From contig OZ240228.1 of the NCBI GenBank assembly GCA_965197795.1, positions 3,038,001 through 3,102,000 of the forward strand: a stretch of 64,000 nucleotides of DNA, given 5' to 3'. The notes under the pieces were generated by a model. It saw only the letters and a program-made list of their open reading frames with translations. It had not been told where the DNA came from and ran no database searches. Shown here piece after piece: positions 52,480-63,932 of the stretch. The position numbers and the translations under genes are program-made. The number at the start of each line of letters is the position of its first letter. Within the stretch, counting starts at the first letter, position 1. Source of the stretch: WHTK01 sp965197795. Lineage in GTDB: Bacteria > Chloroflexota > Dehalococcoidia > DSTF01 > WHTK01.

Positions 52480-55215
52480 ATGACGACACGCGAAGAGATG
52501 CCCAAGGCGTATAACCCCGCGTCCGTCGAGGAGAGCACGTACAAGCGCTGGAGGGATTCCGGCGCCTTCACGCCCTCCGTCGACAGCGACGCCGAGCCCT
52601 ACACGATCATCATGCCGCCGCCCAACCTGACCGGTGAGCTGCACCTGGGCCACGCCATGATGGACTCGGTCGAGGACATCCTGGTGCGCTGGCGGCGCAT
52701 GCAGGGCAAGCAGGCGCTCTGGCTGCCTGGCGTCGACCACGCGGCAATTGCGGTTCACACGCTGATCGAGCGCCAGCTGGCCGAGGAAGGGCTGACGCGG
52801 CACGACATCGGCCGCGAGGCGTTCCTCGAACGCACCTGGGACTTCGTCAACCGCAACCGGGAGCGCATCTTCGCGCAGCACAAGCGCCTCGGCATCTCGG
52901 CCGACTGGACACGCGAGCGCTTCACGATGGACCCAGGGCCTGCGAAGGCGGTGCGCCGCATCTTCGTCGATCTCTACGAGAAGGGCCTGATCTATCGCGG
53001 AAACCGGCTGATTAACTGGTGCCCCGGCTGCCGTAGCGCGCTCAGCGACCTCGAGGTCGATCACGAGGAGACGGACTCCTTCCTCTGGCACGTGCGCTAT
53101 CCGCTGCTCGACGCCGACGGCAAAGACACCGGCGAGTACATCACGATCGCGACGACGCGCCCGGAGACGATCCTCGCCGACACCGCGATCGCGGTGCATC
53201 CGGAAGATGAGCGTTACGCGCATCTGCACGGCGCGCAGGCCCGCGTCCCGGTCATCGGGCGCGAGATACCGATCATCTTCGACGAAGCGATCGAGAAGGA
53301 CTTCGGGTCCGGCGCGCTCAAGGTGACGCCGGGCCACGACCAGACCGACTTCGAGATCGGCGAGCGCCACGACCTGCCGATCATCAACTCGATCAATGAA
53401 GACGGCACGCTGAACCAAGAGGCGGGGCCCTACGCCGGCTTGGACCGCTTAGAGGTGCGCTGGCGTATCGTGGCCGACCTCAAGGAGCAGGGGCTTCTGA
53501 TCGAGGAGGAGCCCTACCGGCACGCCGTCGGCCACTGCTCGCGCTGCGGCACCGTCGTGGAGCCGCTGATGAGCGAGCAGTGGTTCGTCGCGATGAGCCA
53601 AGTCTACGGTGACGGCCCCAACGGACCGCGCTCGCTGGCCGGCGATGCACTGAAGGCGGTCGAACAGGGCTGGCTCGGGCCGGGCGGCAAGACGACGCGG
53701 ATCAAGATGGTGCCGGAGCGCCACACCCGCGTTTACCAGAATTGGCTGGAGAACATCCGCGACTGGACGATCAGCCGCCAGCTCTGGTGGGGCCACCGCA
53801 TCCCGGTCTGGTACTGCGACGTCTGCGGCGAGATGACGGTCCCGTTGGACGACCCGACTCAGTGCGCTCACTGCGGTTCGTCAGACATCCGGCAGGACGA
53901 GGACACGCTGGACACCTGGTTCTCGTCGGCGCTGTGGCCGTTCTCGACGCTGGGTTGGCCGGACGAGACGCAGGACCTGCGCTACTTCTACCCGACCTCC
54001 GTCATGGAGACGGGCTACGACATCATCTTCCTCTGGGTCGCCCGCATGATCATGATGGGCATCTTCGCGCTGGATGAGGTCCCGTTCGAGTGGGTCTACT
54101 TCCATGGCACCGTGCGCGACGACGAAGGCCAGCGCATGAGCAAATCGAAGGGCAACGGCGTCGACCCCGAGGTCCTGATCGAGCGATACGGCGCCGACGC
54201 GCTGCGCTTCAAGCTCATCACCGCAGGCGGAACCGGCAACGACCAGCGCCTGGAAGAGCCGCGCATGGAAGCGGCGCGCAACTTCGCGAACAAGCTGTGG
54301 AACGCGTCTCGATTCGTGCTCTCTCAGCTCGAGGAAGACGAGCGCGTCGCGCCGCTGTACGCCTCCCGCCGCGCCGCGATGCCGGCCGAGGATCGCTGGA
54401 TACTTTCGCGTCTCGAGCGCCTGGTTTCGAACGCGGACCGTCTCATGGAACGCTTCGAGCTGGGCGAGGCGGGCCGCGAGATGCAGGAGTTCCTCTGGGA
54501 CGAGTTCTGCGACTGGTACCTCGAAATCGCCAAGATCCGTCTGCGCAACAGCGACGAGGCCTCGCCGATGCCGGTGCTGGTCCACGTGCTGGATAGCTGC
54601 CTGCGGCTGCTGCATCCTTACATGCCGTACGTGACCGAGGAGATCTGGTCGGGCAGCGGGCAACTGCTGCGTCACCTGCCGGCACGCGCTGGTGGCATGG
54701 TCATGACGGCGCGCTATCCGGTGCAGACCGAAACGTGGCGCGACGAAGACGCCGAGCGCGAGATGACCCTCGTTCTCGACATCGTCAGGGCGGTGCGCAA
54801 CATTCGCCGCGAGCGTGGCATCGACGCGGGGCGTTGGTTGGAGACCTACGTCGTCGCTGATGAAGCGCTGACCAAGCACTCGCCGGCGATCGAAACGCTG
54901 GCGCGCGTGCGGCCGCTGTACATCGTGTCGCGGCGGGAAGACGCGCCGGCGGAGTCGGTCGCCACGGCGATCCTGGCGGACGCGCAGGTCGTCGTGCCGC
55001 TGGCCGGCCTGTTCGACGTCGCCGCCGAGCGCACCAAGCTGGAGAAAGAACGGGATCTAGCCCGCGGACAGGTTGAGGGCCTGGAAAAGCAGTTGAGCAA
55101 TGAGAAGTTCCTCGCCGGCGCCCGGCCAGACGTAATCGAGGGAGCGCGACAGCGCCTGGAGGACGCGAGCTCGCGTCTCACCGGCATCGAGGCTCGCCTT
55201 TCGGAGCTGGGCTAG
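52480..55215 (+). CDS. valS: valyl-tRNA synthetase
   Basis: Charges tRNA-Val. The 911-aa class I synthetase has HLGHAM (HIGH) near residue 50, an editing domain with TTRPETILADTAIAVHP, two zinc-type pairs (CDVCGE, CAHCGS), RMSKSKGNG (KMSKS) and the C-terminal coiled coil (from about residue 845). TATACT lies 13 bases before the ATG and there is no Shine-Dalgarno, so the leader is very short. Confidence 0.97.
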   Translation: MTTREEMPKAYNPASVEESTYKRWRDSGAFTPSVDSDAEPYTIIMPPPNLTGELHLGHAMMDSVEDILVRWRRMQGKQALWLPGVDHAAIAVHTLIERQLAEEGLTRHDIGREAFLERTWDFVNRNRERIFAQHKRLGISADWTRERFTMDPGPAKAVRRIFVDLYEKGLIYRGNRLINWCPGCRSALSDLEVDHEETDSFLWHVRYPLLDADGKDTGEYITIATTRPETILADTAIAVHPEDERYAHLHGAQARVPVIGREIPIIFDEAIEKDFGSGALKVTPGHDQTDFEIGERHDLPIINSINEDGTLNQEAGPYAGLDRLEVRWRIVADLKEQGLLIEEEPYRHAVGHCSRCGTVVEPLMSEQWFVAMSQVYGDGPNGPRSLAGDALKAVEQGWLGPGGKTTRIKMVPERHTRVYQNWLENIRDWTISRQLWWGHRIPVWYCDVCGEMTVPLDDPTQCAHCGSSDIRQDEDTLDTWFSSALWPFSTLGWPDETQDLRYFYPTSVMETGYDIIFLWVARMIMMGIFALDEVPFEWVYFHGTVRDDEGQRMSKSKGNGVDPEVLIERYGADALRFKLITAGGTGNDQRLEEPRMEAARNFANKLWNASRFVLSQLEEDERVAPLYASRRAAMPAEDRWILSRLERLVSNADRLMERFELGEAGREMQEFLWDEFCDWYLEIAKIRLRNSDEASPMPVLVHVLDSCLRLLHPYMPYVTEEIWSGSGQLLRHLPARAGGMVMTARYPVQTETWRDEDAEREMTLVLDIVRAVRNIRRERGIDAGRWLETYVVADEALTKHSPAIETLARVRPLYIVSRREDAPAESVATAILADAQVVVPLAGLFDVAAERTKLEKERDLARGQVEGLEKQLSNEKFLAGARPDVIEGARQRLEDASSRLTGIEARLSELG

Positions 55216-55241
55216 CCCCCAGCCCTAGCAGGGAAGCAACT

Positions 55242-55723
55242 TTGGACGACTTCGATTTCTATCGCCTGTTCAAGACCCTGCACGTCATCGCCGTGCTCCT
55301 GCTTGGAGGCGGCTTCGTGCTGGAGGGCATCGTCGGGGCGCTGCTCCCAAGCTCAAGACGGTGCAGGAGGTGCGGGTGTAAGCCCGGCTGCTCTACATCT
55401 CGGAAAACTTCCTCTCGATCCCGGCCGCTATCGCTATCGCCGTATTCGGTTACCTGACGGCAGACCGCATAGGCTTCGACCTCGACGTGACCTGGTTGCT
55501 CCTGGGCCAGATTCTGTTCTATGCGATCGTGGTGCTGGCGCTCGCCATCCTGCGGCCTGCGGCGAATCGCCTCTATCGTCTGACTCGGGAGGCGCCGGAC
55601 GGTCCGCTGACCAGCGAGGTCGAGGCCCACATGAAGAGCCTCGGCCCGATGATCGTGGGCCCGGTAACGACTGTGATGTTCATCGCCATCGTCTATCTGA
55701 TGGTGGCGAAGCCTAACTGGTAG
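55242..55723 (+). pseudogene. broken DUF2269-like membrane protein
   Basis: First segment (55242 on) encodes DFYRLFKTLHVIAVLLLGGGF. The protein then continues one frame over as PKLKTVQEVRV, an in-frame TAA at 55379-55381, then ARLLYISENFLSIPAAIAIA and four helices in all to MVAKPNW. The frame change fits a missing C at the CCC run 55346-55348. Two independent lesions make this a likely pseudogene, although a ribosome site (AGGGAAG) and a TTG start remain. Confidence 0.7.
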
Positions 55724-55790
55724 ACGCACCGTTCGAAGCCGTTAGCCAGCGCATGCTTTTGCTTTGGCCAGTCGTGACGGACGAGCCACC

Positions 55791-56471
55791 ATGAGTGTCC
55801 TTCGTGCGAAACTAGCTGGGATGAGGCTTCGCCTGGCGCTTTTGCCGATCCTGCTCACCGTGATCCTGATTGTCGCCTGCGGTGGCGATGATGACGGCGT
55901 TGAGCGGACTGCGACCGCTGACGACGGCACCGCCGGCGCGCAAGCGATCTCGCCGGGACGGATCTACATCCCGTCGATCGACGTGGAGGCGCGTCTGACG
56001 TCGAGGCAGCTGGTGGTCTGGGAGCCGTTGCCGTCACCAGAAGGCACTCGCGACGTCGCGATTTATGACTTCGGTTCAGAGCGGAGCGACCTGGGCGGCA
56101 CGCCGGGAGAGGGCGGCAACGTGGTCCTCTCGGGCCACAGCCTGGGGATCGTTGGTTGCGAGCCTGCGGAACCACCCTGCAATGCCGTGTTTTCAGGATT
56201 GAGGCGGGTTGCTGCCGGATCTGCCGTCGATCTGAACTTGCAAGGACGGCTGCTGCAGTACCAGGTCGTCGCGATGTGTAACCTGCCGACCCTCCAATTT
56301 AACGACGAACTCTACAGGCGTACCACGGAGGAGCAGTCGACCCTGCTAACGGGGGCGGGAAACTGGAACAGCGAAGTCGGCTGGAGCCACGTCTTAATCG
56401 TCATCGCGAAGCCGGCGCCGCGTACCGCCTTCGAGGCTTGCCCGCAAGGCACATTCACGGGCCGGCCGTAG
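55791..56471 (+). CDS. sortase-fold lipoprotein without catalytic Cys
   Basis: The 226-aa protein has a lipobox LIVAC after a short hydrophobic stretch, then GRIYIPSIDVEARL, GEGGNVVLSGHS (the sortase His) and the segment STLLTGAGNW, where sortases have TLxTC. The Cys is Gly (56352-56354) and the usual Arg near the end is missing (WSHVLIVIA). Probably a surface lipoprotein that binds rather than cleaves. Start could also be the ATG at 55821. Confidence 0.7.
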   Translation: MSVLRAKLAGMRLRLALLPILLTVILIVACGGDDDGVERTATADDGTAGAQAISPGRIYIPSIDVEARLTSRQLVVWEPLPSPEGTRDVAIYDFGSERSDLGGTPGEGGNVVLSGHSLGIVGCEPAEPPCNAVFSGLRRVAAGSAVDLNLQGRLLQYQVVAMCNLPTLQFNDELYRRTTEEQSTLLTGAGNWNSEVGWSHVLIVIAKPAPRTAFEACPQGTFTGRP

Positions 56472-56497
56472 CTCACGAGCGGTCATTTCGAGTCTGT

Positions 56498-56526
56498 TTG
56501 ACCCTACTATAGGCCGATGCTAGCAT
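56498..56526 (+). promoter_or_regulatory. candidate promoter of the nuo operon
   Basis: TTGACC, 17-base spacer, TAGCAT. About 71 bases before the nuoA start. Matches of five and four of six to consensus. Confidence 0.5.
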
Positions 56527-56597
56527 TCTGCTTGTGACGTTTGGCACCAGGCAGGATTGTCTGGATAGAGAGCAGCCTCACTAGCAGGACAGGGCGA

Positions 56598-56963
56598 ATG
56601 CAGGCTCTCTTCGATAACTACGCGGCGGTTCTGCTTGCGGCCCTCACCGGCGGCATGCTGGTGATAACCGCTATCATCGGAGCCAAGCTCCTGGCCCCCT
56701 ACTCTGCCAATCGCGAAAAGGGCATCCCGTACGAATGCGGCATGCTGCCGATCGGCCGCGTCCGGACCCAGATCCACGTCCGTTACTACGTTTACGCGAT
56801 CCTCTTCTTGATCTTCGATGTTGAGGCCGTGTTCCTCTTCCCGTGGGCCGTCTCCGTCGTGCAGGTCGGCGAAACGGCGCTGTACTCGATGATCCTGTTT
56901 ATCTTGATTCTGGGCGCCGGCCTCGGCTACGCCTGGAAGAAGGGCGTTCTGGAATGGAAGTAA
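56598..56963 (+). CDS. nuoA: NADH-quinone oxidoreductase subunit A
   Basis: Membrane subunit of complex I with three helices. The 121-aa protein has KGIPYECGMLPIGRVRTQIHVRYY with the Cys of the ubiquinone-site loop. ATG at 56598 has AGGG upstream; longer frame rejected. First gene of the nuo operon. Its stop overlaps the nuoB start by 10 bases. Confidence 0.95.
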   Translation: MQALFDNYAAVLLAALTGGMLVITAIIGAKLLAPYSANREKGIPYECGMLPIGRVRTQIHVRYYVYAILFLIFDVEAVFLFPWAVSVVQVGETALYSMILFILILGAGLGYAWKKGVLEWK

Positions 56964-57649
56964 ACGAAGAGCCGACCAACGGCGAAGCGCCGTCCGAGAC
57001 GCCTGCGCCGGAAACCGCGCCGGCGGCGGCCGAGCGTCCCGAGCGCGACAGCTCAGACGTCCCGGGCCGCGTGCCGGAGCCGGCCGTAGAGGTCGCGGAT
57101 ACGTCGCGGCCGCTGTCGCTTGGCGTACAGTTGGAGATGGCGCGGCTAACTCCGGTCGAGCCCGACCAGCCGAAGGCGCTGTACAAGAGCGTGCTGCCCG
57201 GCGTCATGCAGGTGCCGGCGGACTACATCATCGCTGCGGCGCGCAAGAGCTCGCTCTGGCCGATGACGTTCGGCCTGGCCTGTTGCGCCATCGAGATGAT
57301 CGCGACGTACATGTCGCACCACGACCTCGACCGCTTCGGGATCGTGCCGTGGCCGTCGCCGCGTCAGTGCGACGTGATGATCGTGGCGGGCACGGTCACC
57401 AAGAAGATGGCGCCGGCGGTGAAGCTGCTATACCAGCAGATGCCGAACCCGAAGTGGGTCATCTCAATGGGCGCCTGCGCCACCAACGGTGGCCCCTACA
57501 CGCGTTACGACCGCGTGCTGCAGGGCGTCGACAAGATCATTCCGGTGGACGTTTACGTGCCGGGCTGCCCGCCGCGGCCGGAAGCGTTGATCGACGGTTT
57601 CATCGCGCTGCAGAACAAGATCATGGAAGAGCGAAACAGGGTCGGATGA
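56954..57649 (+). CDS. nuoB: NADH-quinone oxidoreductase subunit B
   Basis: Peripheral-arm subunit carrying the terminal N2 [4Fe-4S] cluster. The 231-aa protein has cysteines in GLACCAIEM, GACAT and GCPPRPE. An unusual N-terminal extension of about 60 residues (Glu/Pro/Ala-rich) precedes the conserved core starting near LGVQLEMARL; typical NuoB is about 160-180 aa. Stop overlaps nuoC as ATGA. Confidence 0.95.
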   Translation: MEVNEEPTNGEAPSETPAPETAPAAAERPERDSSDVPGRVPEPAVEVADTSRPLSLGVQLEMARLTPVEPDQPKALYKSVLPGVMQVPADYIIAAARKSSLWPMTFGLACCAIEMIATYMSHHDLDRFGIVPWPSPRQCDVMIVAGTVTKKMAPAVKLLYQQMPNPKWVISMGACATNGGPYTRYDRVLQGVDKIIPVDVYVPGCPPRPEALIDGFIALQNKIMEERNRVG

Positions 57650-58266
57650 GCCCGGACGAAGAGACGGACGAGAAGCCGGCGGAGGCCGAAGCCGCCGAGG
57701 AGGAGGCAGAGCCCGCGATCGGGCCTGTCGCAGACCTGTTCAAGACGGCTCTACCCGATGTGTCGCTGGTGGTCGTGCAGGGATTGCTCGACGTCCTGAT
57801 CACGGTCGACCGTGGCGACATACACAAGGTCCTCGAAACCGCGAAGAACGACGGGACGCTGGCGTTCGACATGCTTCGCAACCTGAGCGGCGTCGATTAC
57901 GAGGACGAGGGGCTGGAAGTCGTCTATCACCTCTACTCCTTCACCCACAAGCACAACGTCACGATCAAGGTGAAGCTGCCCAGCGACGCCGCGACGATCC
58001 AAACAGCGTCCGACCTCTGGGTGGCTGCCGACTGGCATGAACGCGAAGCGCGCGACATGTTCGGCATCGTCTTCGAGGGGCACCCTAACCTGGTGCCGAT
58101 CCTGCTGCCGGAGGACATGCTGGACCACTTCCCCTTGCGCAAGGACGTCCCGTTGGCGCCGCTAGAAGAGTGGCAGGGGGAGCTGCTGGGCGCGAACGTT
58201 GGCGAGGCCGGCTATATCCCGCCGGGTTCGGGATTTAACGTGACCCCCTCCGAGGAGGGCGAGTGA
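57646..58266 (+). CDS. nuoC: NADH-quinone oxidoreductase subunit C
   Basis: 30-kDa-type subunit of the peripheral arm. The 206-aa protein has an acidic N-terminus (about residues 3-25) and the conserved SDLWVAADWHEREARDMFGI and HPNLVPILLPED. Not fused to NuoD. Followed by a 120-base gap holding the palindromic repeat copy 2, which is odd in an otherwise overlapping operon. Confidence 0.94.
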   Translation: MSPDEETDEKPAEAEAAEEEAEPAIGPVADLFKTALPDVSLVVVQGLLDVLITVDRGDIHKVLETAKNDGTLAFDMLRNLSGVDYEDEGLEVVYHLYSFTHKHNVTIKVKLPSDAATIQTASDLWVAADWHEREARDMFGIVFEGHPNLVPILLPEDMLDHFPLRKDVPLAPLEEWQGELLGANVGEAGYIPPGSGFNVTPSEEGE

Positions 58267-58270
58267 TGAT

Positions 58271-58369
58271 TGGTCCTTGCGAGCGGAGCGAAGCAATCTC
58301 ACACGGATCGAAGGCGTCTCGGATGATGCGAGATTGCCGCGTCGTCCGCCGGACTCCTCGCTATGACCA
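58271..58369. repeat. palindromic intergenic element, copy 2
   Basis: Diverged copy of the 18525-18619 element: arms GGTCCTTGCGAG (58272-58283) and CTCGCTATGACC (58357-58368), inner GAAGCAATC, shared core GGCGTCTCG. It fills almost the whole nuoC-nuoD gap. Confidence 0.7.
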
Positions 58370-58386
58370 GACGAACGGTGAGCATC

Positions 58387-59511
58387 ATGAGTGACATGAC
58401 GACCGGCCGCGAACTCGACACGATTGACGTCAACGTAAACATTGGGCCGCAGCACCCGGCGACGCACGGCGTGTTCCGCATGGTTCTCGTCATCGACGGC
58501 GAACAAGTCGTCGACCTGATCCCCCACATCGGTTACATGCACCGGGGCGCTGAGAAGCTGTCCGAGAACATGGACTATCGCCAGGCGATCGGCTACCAGG
58601 ACCGCACCGAATACCTGGCGCAGTTCAACGCCGAGCTCTGCTACGTGCAGGCGGTCGAGAAGCTGGCCGGGTTGGTGCCGCCGGAGCGCGCCGAGTATAT
58701 CCGCGTCCTCCTGGCGGAGCTCAACCGGATCAGCAGCCACTTCATGTTCCTCGGCGCTTTCGGGACCGACCTCGGCATCTTCGGTACCGCCTTTACGTAC
58801 GCCTTCCGGGAGCGTGAGAACGTCCTCGACCTGTTCGAAGAGATCACAGGTGACCGGTTGATGTACGCCTACTTCCGCCCCGGCGGCCTGGCCTGGGACG
58901 TGCCGCGTGACTTCAAGGAACGCGTCGAGTGGGTCTGCGAGAACGCGCTGGTCGGCGCCATGGACCTCGACAAGCTGCTGACCGACAACGAGATCTTCAT
59001 CATGCGGACGCGCGGCATTGGCGTGCTGACGCGGGAAGACGCGATCAGCTACGGAGCCAGCGGCCCGGTGCTACGCGCCAGCGGCGTCGATCACGACCTG
59101 CGCCGAGCCGAGCCGTACTCGATTTACGACCGCTTCGACTTCGACGTGCCAATCGGCACCAACGGTGACTCGTACGACCGTTACCTGGTGCGGCTGGCCG
59201 AAGTCCGCGAGTCCGTGAAAATCGTGCGCCAGGCGCTGGCGCAGATGCCGGAAGGCCCGATCATGCCCGAGCGCATGCCGCGCCTGCGTCCTCCGGCGGG
59301 TGAGGTCTACATGCGCTGCGAGAACCCGCGCGGCGAGTACGGCATCTACATGGTCTCGAACGGCGGCACCAAGCCGTACCGTCTGCGCATCCGCTCCTCC
59401 TGCTTCTGCAATCTCTCGGCGCTGAAGCACATGACGGTGGGGCACTACGTGGCCGACGCCGTCACAATCCTCGGTTCGATCGACATCGTGCTGTGTGAGG
59501 TGGACCGTTGA
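58387..59511 (+). CDS. nuoD: NADH-quinone oxidoreductase subunit D
   Basis: 49-kDa-type subunit forming the quinone site with NuoB. The 374-aa protein has NIGPQHPATHGVFRMVL near the N-terminus, GYMHRGAEKL and RIRSSCFCNLSALKHM. GGTGAG precedes the ATG at 58387; the ATG at 58363 lies in the repeat and is rejected. Overlaps nuoH by four bases. Confidence 0.96.
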   Translation: MSDMTTGRELDTIDVNVNIGPQHPATHGVFRMVLVIDGEQVVDLIPHIGYMHRGAEKLSENMDYRQAIGYQDRTEYLAQFNAELCYVQAVEKLAGLVPPERAEYIRVLLAELNRISSHFMFLGAFGTDLGIFGTAFTYAFRERENVLDLFEEITGDRLMYAYFRPGGLAWDVPRDFKERVEWVCENALVGAMDLDKLLTDNEIFIMRTRGIGVLTREDAISYGASGPVLRASGVDHDLRRAEPYSIYDRFDFDVPIGTNGDSYDRYLVRLAEVRESVKIVRQALAQMPEGPIMPERMPRLRPPAGEVYMRCENPRGEYGIYMVSNGGTKPYRLRIRSSCFCNLSALKHMTVGHYVADAVTILGSIDIVLCEVDR

Positions 59512-60673
59512 GTCTGCCGCTCTTGTGGGGTGTCTTCGGCATCGACATGAACGTCTGGTTCGACGCCTTTGTGCGCTTGCAGATCGTCGTAATCGTCATG
59601 ACCGTGACGGTGATGGGTCTGATCTACCTCGAGCGCAAGTTCGTCGGCCGTTTGCAGATGCGCCTGGGGCCGATGCGCACGGGCCCTTTCGGCACGCTGC
59701 AGTCAATCGCTGATGCGCTGAAGCTCCTGACCAAGGAAGACGTGCGGCCAACGACGGCCGACTTCTGGCTGTTCGAGCTGGCGCCTTACGTGACCTTCGT
59801 GCCGGTGTTCATGACGCTGATGGCGCTGCCCTTCATGGAGGGCTGGTTCGTCCGTGACCTGCAGCTCGGCCTGTTCTATATCGTGGCGATCTCCGGCGTG
59901 ACGGTGATCGGTTACTTGATGGCCGGCTGGGCCTCCGACAACAAGTACGCCCTGCTGGGCGCGGTGCGCTCCGCGGCGCAGTTAATCAGCTATGAGATCC
60001 CGCTGATCCTTGCCGTGCTCGCTGTCTCGATCGTCGCAGGTTCGCTGAACCTCAACGTGATCACGGCGCAGCAGGACACGATTCCCAACCTGATTCTGCA
60101 GCCGCTGCCCTTCGTCATCCTGCTCACCGCGATCCTGGCCGAGCTTTCGCGCCGTCCCTTCGACATCCCGATCGGCGAGTCGGAGCTGGTCGGCGGTCCC
60201 TGGGTCGAGTACAGCGGCATCCGCTGGAGCATTATCTTCGCGCTGACCGAGTACGCGGGCCTCTGGGGCTTCTCGATCATCGGCGCGCTGGTCTTCCTCG
60301 GCGGCTGGGAGTGGCCCTTTGGCACCGCGTCCTTCTGGGGCGACTTCGACTTCCTCTACCAGCTCATGCTGGTGTTCACGAAGTCGTTCTTCCTCATCCT
60401 GATGATGATGTGGATCAGCGCTACCTTCCCGCGGCTGCGCATCGACCAGCTGATGGCGTTCTGCTGGAAGATCCTGCTGCCGTTCGGCTTCCTCCAGGTG
60501 ATGATTAACGGTATCGTCCTGACCTATAAGCCCTCCGAGGAGCTACGCGACGTGCTCCTCTTCCTGACGTCCAGCGCGCTGCTTATCGCGATGGCGTACG
60601 TAATTTATCTGGCAACGCGAAAGCCTCCCCGCGAAGAGCGGGTTGGCGCCATGCTTGCCGCCAGGAGTGTTCA

Positions 60674-60677
<4 letters not shown>
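59508..60677 (+). CDS. nuoH: NADH-quinone oxidoreductase subunit H
   Basis: Membrane subunit at the junction of arms. The 389-aa protein has about eight helices and the conserved cytoplasmic loops LGPMRTGPFGTLQSIADALKL and RPFDIPIGESELVGG. TTG start (TTGA overlap with nuoD). No nuoE, F or G between nuoD and this gene. Confidence 0.96.
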
Positions 60678-61134
<457 letters not shown>

Positions 61135-61138
<4 letters not shown>

Positions 61139-61641
61139 CCGTAGCCGAAGTCGTCTTCTACATCCTGGCTATCGTTTCGATCGTGGCAGCGATCGGCGTC
61201 GTTACGGTGCCCAACGTGGTGCACGCGGCGCTGTTCTTGATCCTGTCGCTGCTGGGTGTGGCCGGCTTCTACATCCTCCTGTCCAACGAGTTTCTGGCGT
61301 TGGTCCAGATCCTGATCTATGCCGGGACGATCTCGATTCTGGTGCTGCTGGCGCTGATGCTGACGCGTGGGCGGGAGCAGAACCTGCCCAGCGTCGGCTC
61401 CGGGGCGCAGTGGCCCCTGGCGCTGCTCGGGAGCCTGGTATTTGGGGCGGTTTTGCTGACCGCCGTGCTCGACGTCAACTGGCCGCGCGACGACGGCATC
61501 GTGACGTTGGTCGACATTAACACGCTGGGCGGCGCGCTGTTCCGCGATTGGCTGCTGCCATTCGAGCTCGTGTCGGTCGTGCTGACCGTAGCTTTGATCG
61601 GTGCGGTGGTGATCTCGCGACGCGACGAAGAGGAGGCATAG
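61135..61641 (+). CDS. nuoJ: NADH-quinone oxidoreductase subunit J
   Basis: Five-helix membrane subunit. The 168-aa protein has VVHAALFLILSLLGVAGFYILL and LIYAGTISILVLLALMLT, typical of NuoJ. GTG start overlapping nuoI. Stop is followed immediately by nuoK. Confidence 0.93.
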
Positions 61642-61968
61642 GTGGAAGCTGCCGCCGAGCAGATCCCGCTGGAAGCATTCCTCTTCGTATCGGCGATCAT
61701 CTTCTCGTTAGGCACTTACGGCGTTCTCTCGCGACGCAACGCGGTGCAGATCCTGATGTCCGTGGAGCTGATGCTGAACGCGGTGGCGGTCAACTTCGTC
61801 GCCTTCGCGGTGTACACGGACCCAGAGCTTTTCCGGGGCCTGATCTTCGGCATCTTCGTGATCATCATTGCGGCGGCAGAGGTCGGTCTGGCGCTGGGCA
61901 TCATTCTTAACGTCTTCCGGTCCCGCGCCACGGTCAACGTCGACGAAGTTAGCGAGCTGAAATGGTAG
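61642..61968 (+). CDS. nuoK: NADH-quinone oxidoreductase subunit K
   Basis: Three-helix subunit of the proton channel region. The 108-aa protein has NAVQILMSVELMLNAVAVNF with the conserved Glu and VIIIAAAEVGLALGI with the second Glu. GTG start at the nuoJ stop. A 40-base gap follows before nuoL. Confidence 0.95.
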   Translation: MEAAAEQIPLEAFLFVSAIIFSLGTYGVLSRRNAVQILMSVELMLNAVAVNFVAFAVYTDPELFRGLIFGIFVIIIAAAEVGLALGIILNVFRSRATVNVDEVSELKW

Positions 61969-62008
61969 CGCGGACGCTCAACCGGTTCTGCCGAGGTGTG
62001 AGCGCCTG

Positions 62009-63931
<1,923 letters not shown>

Positions 63932-63932
63932 C

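Noticed and set aside
53881..54879. Minus-strand open frame opposite valS
   Set aside because: Shadow of valS catalytic region; no family resemblance.
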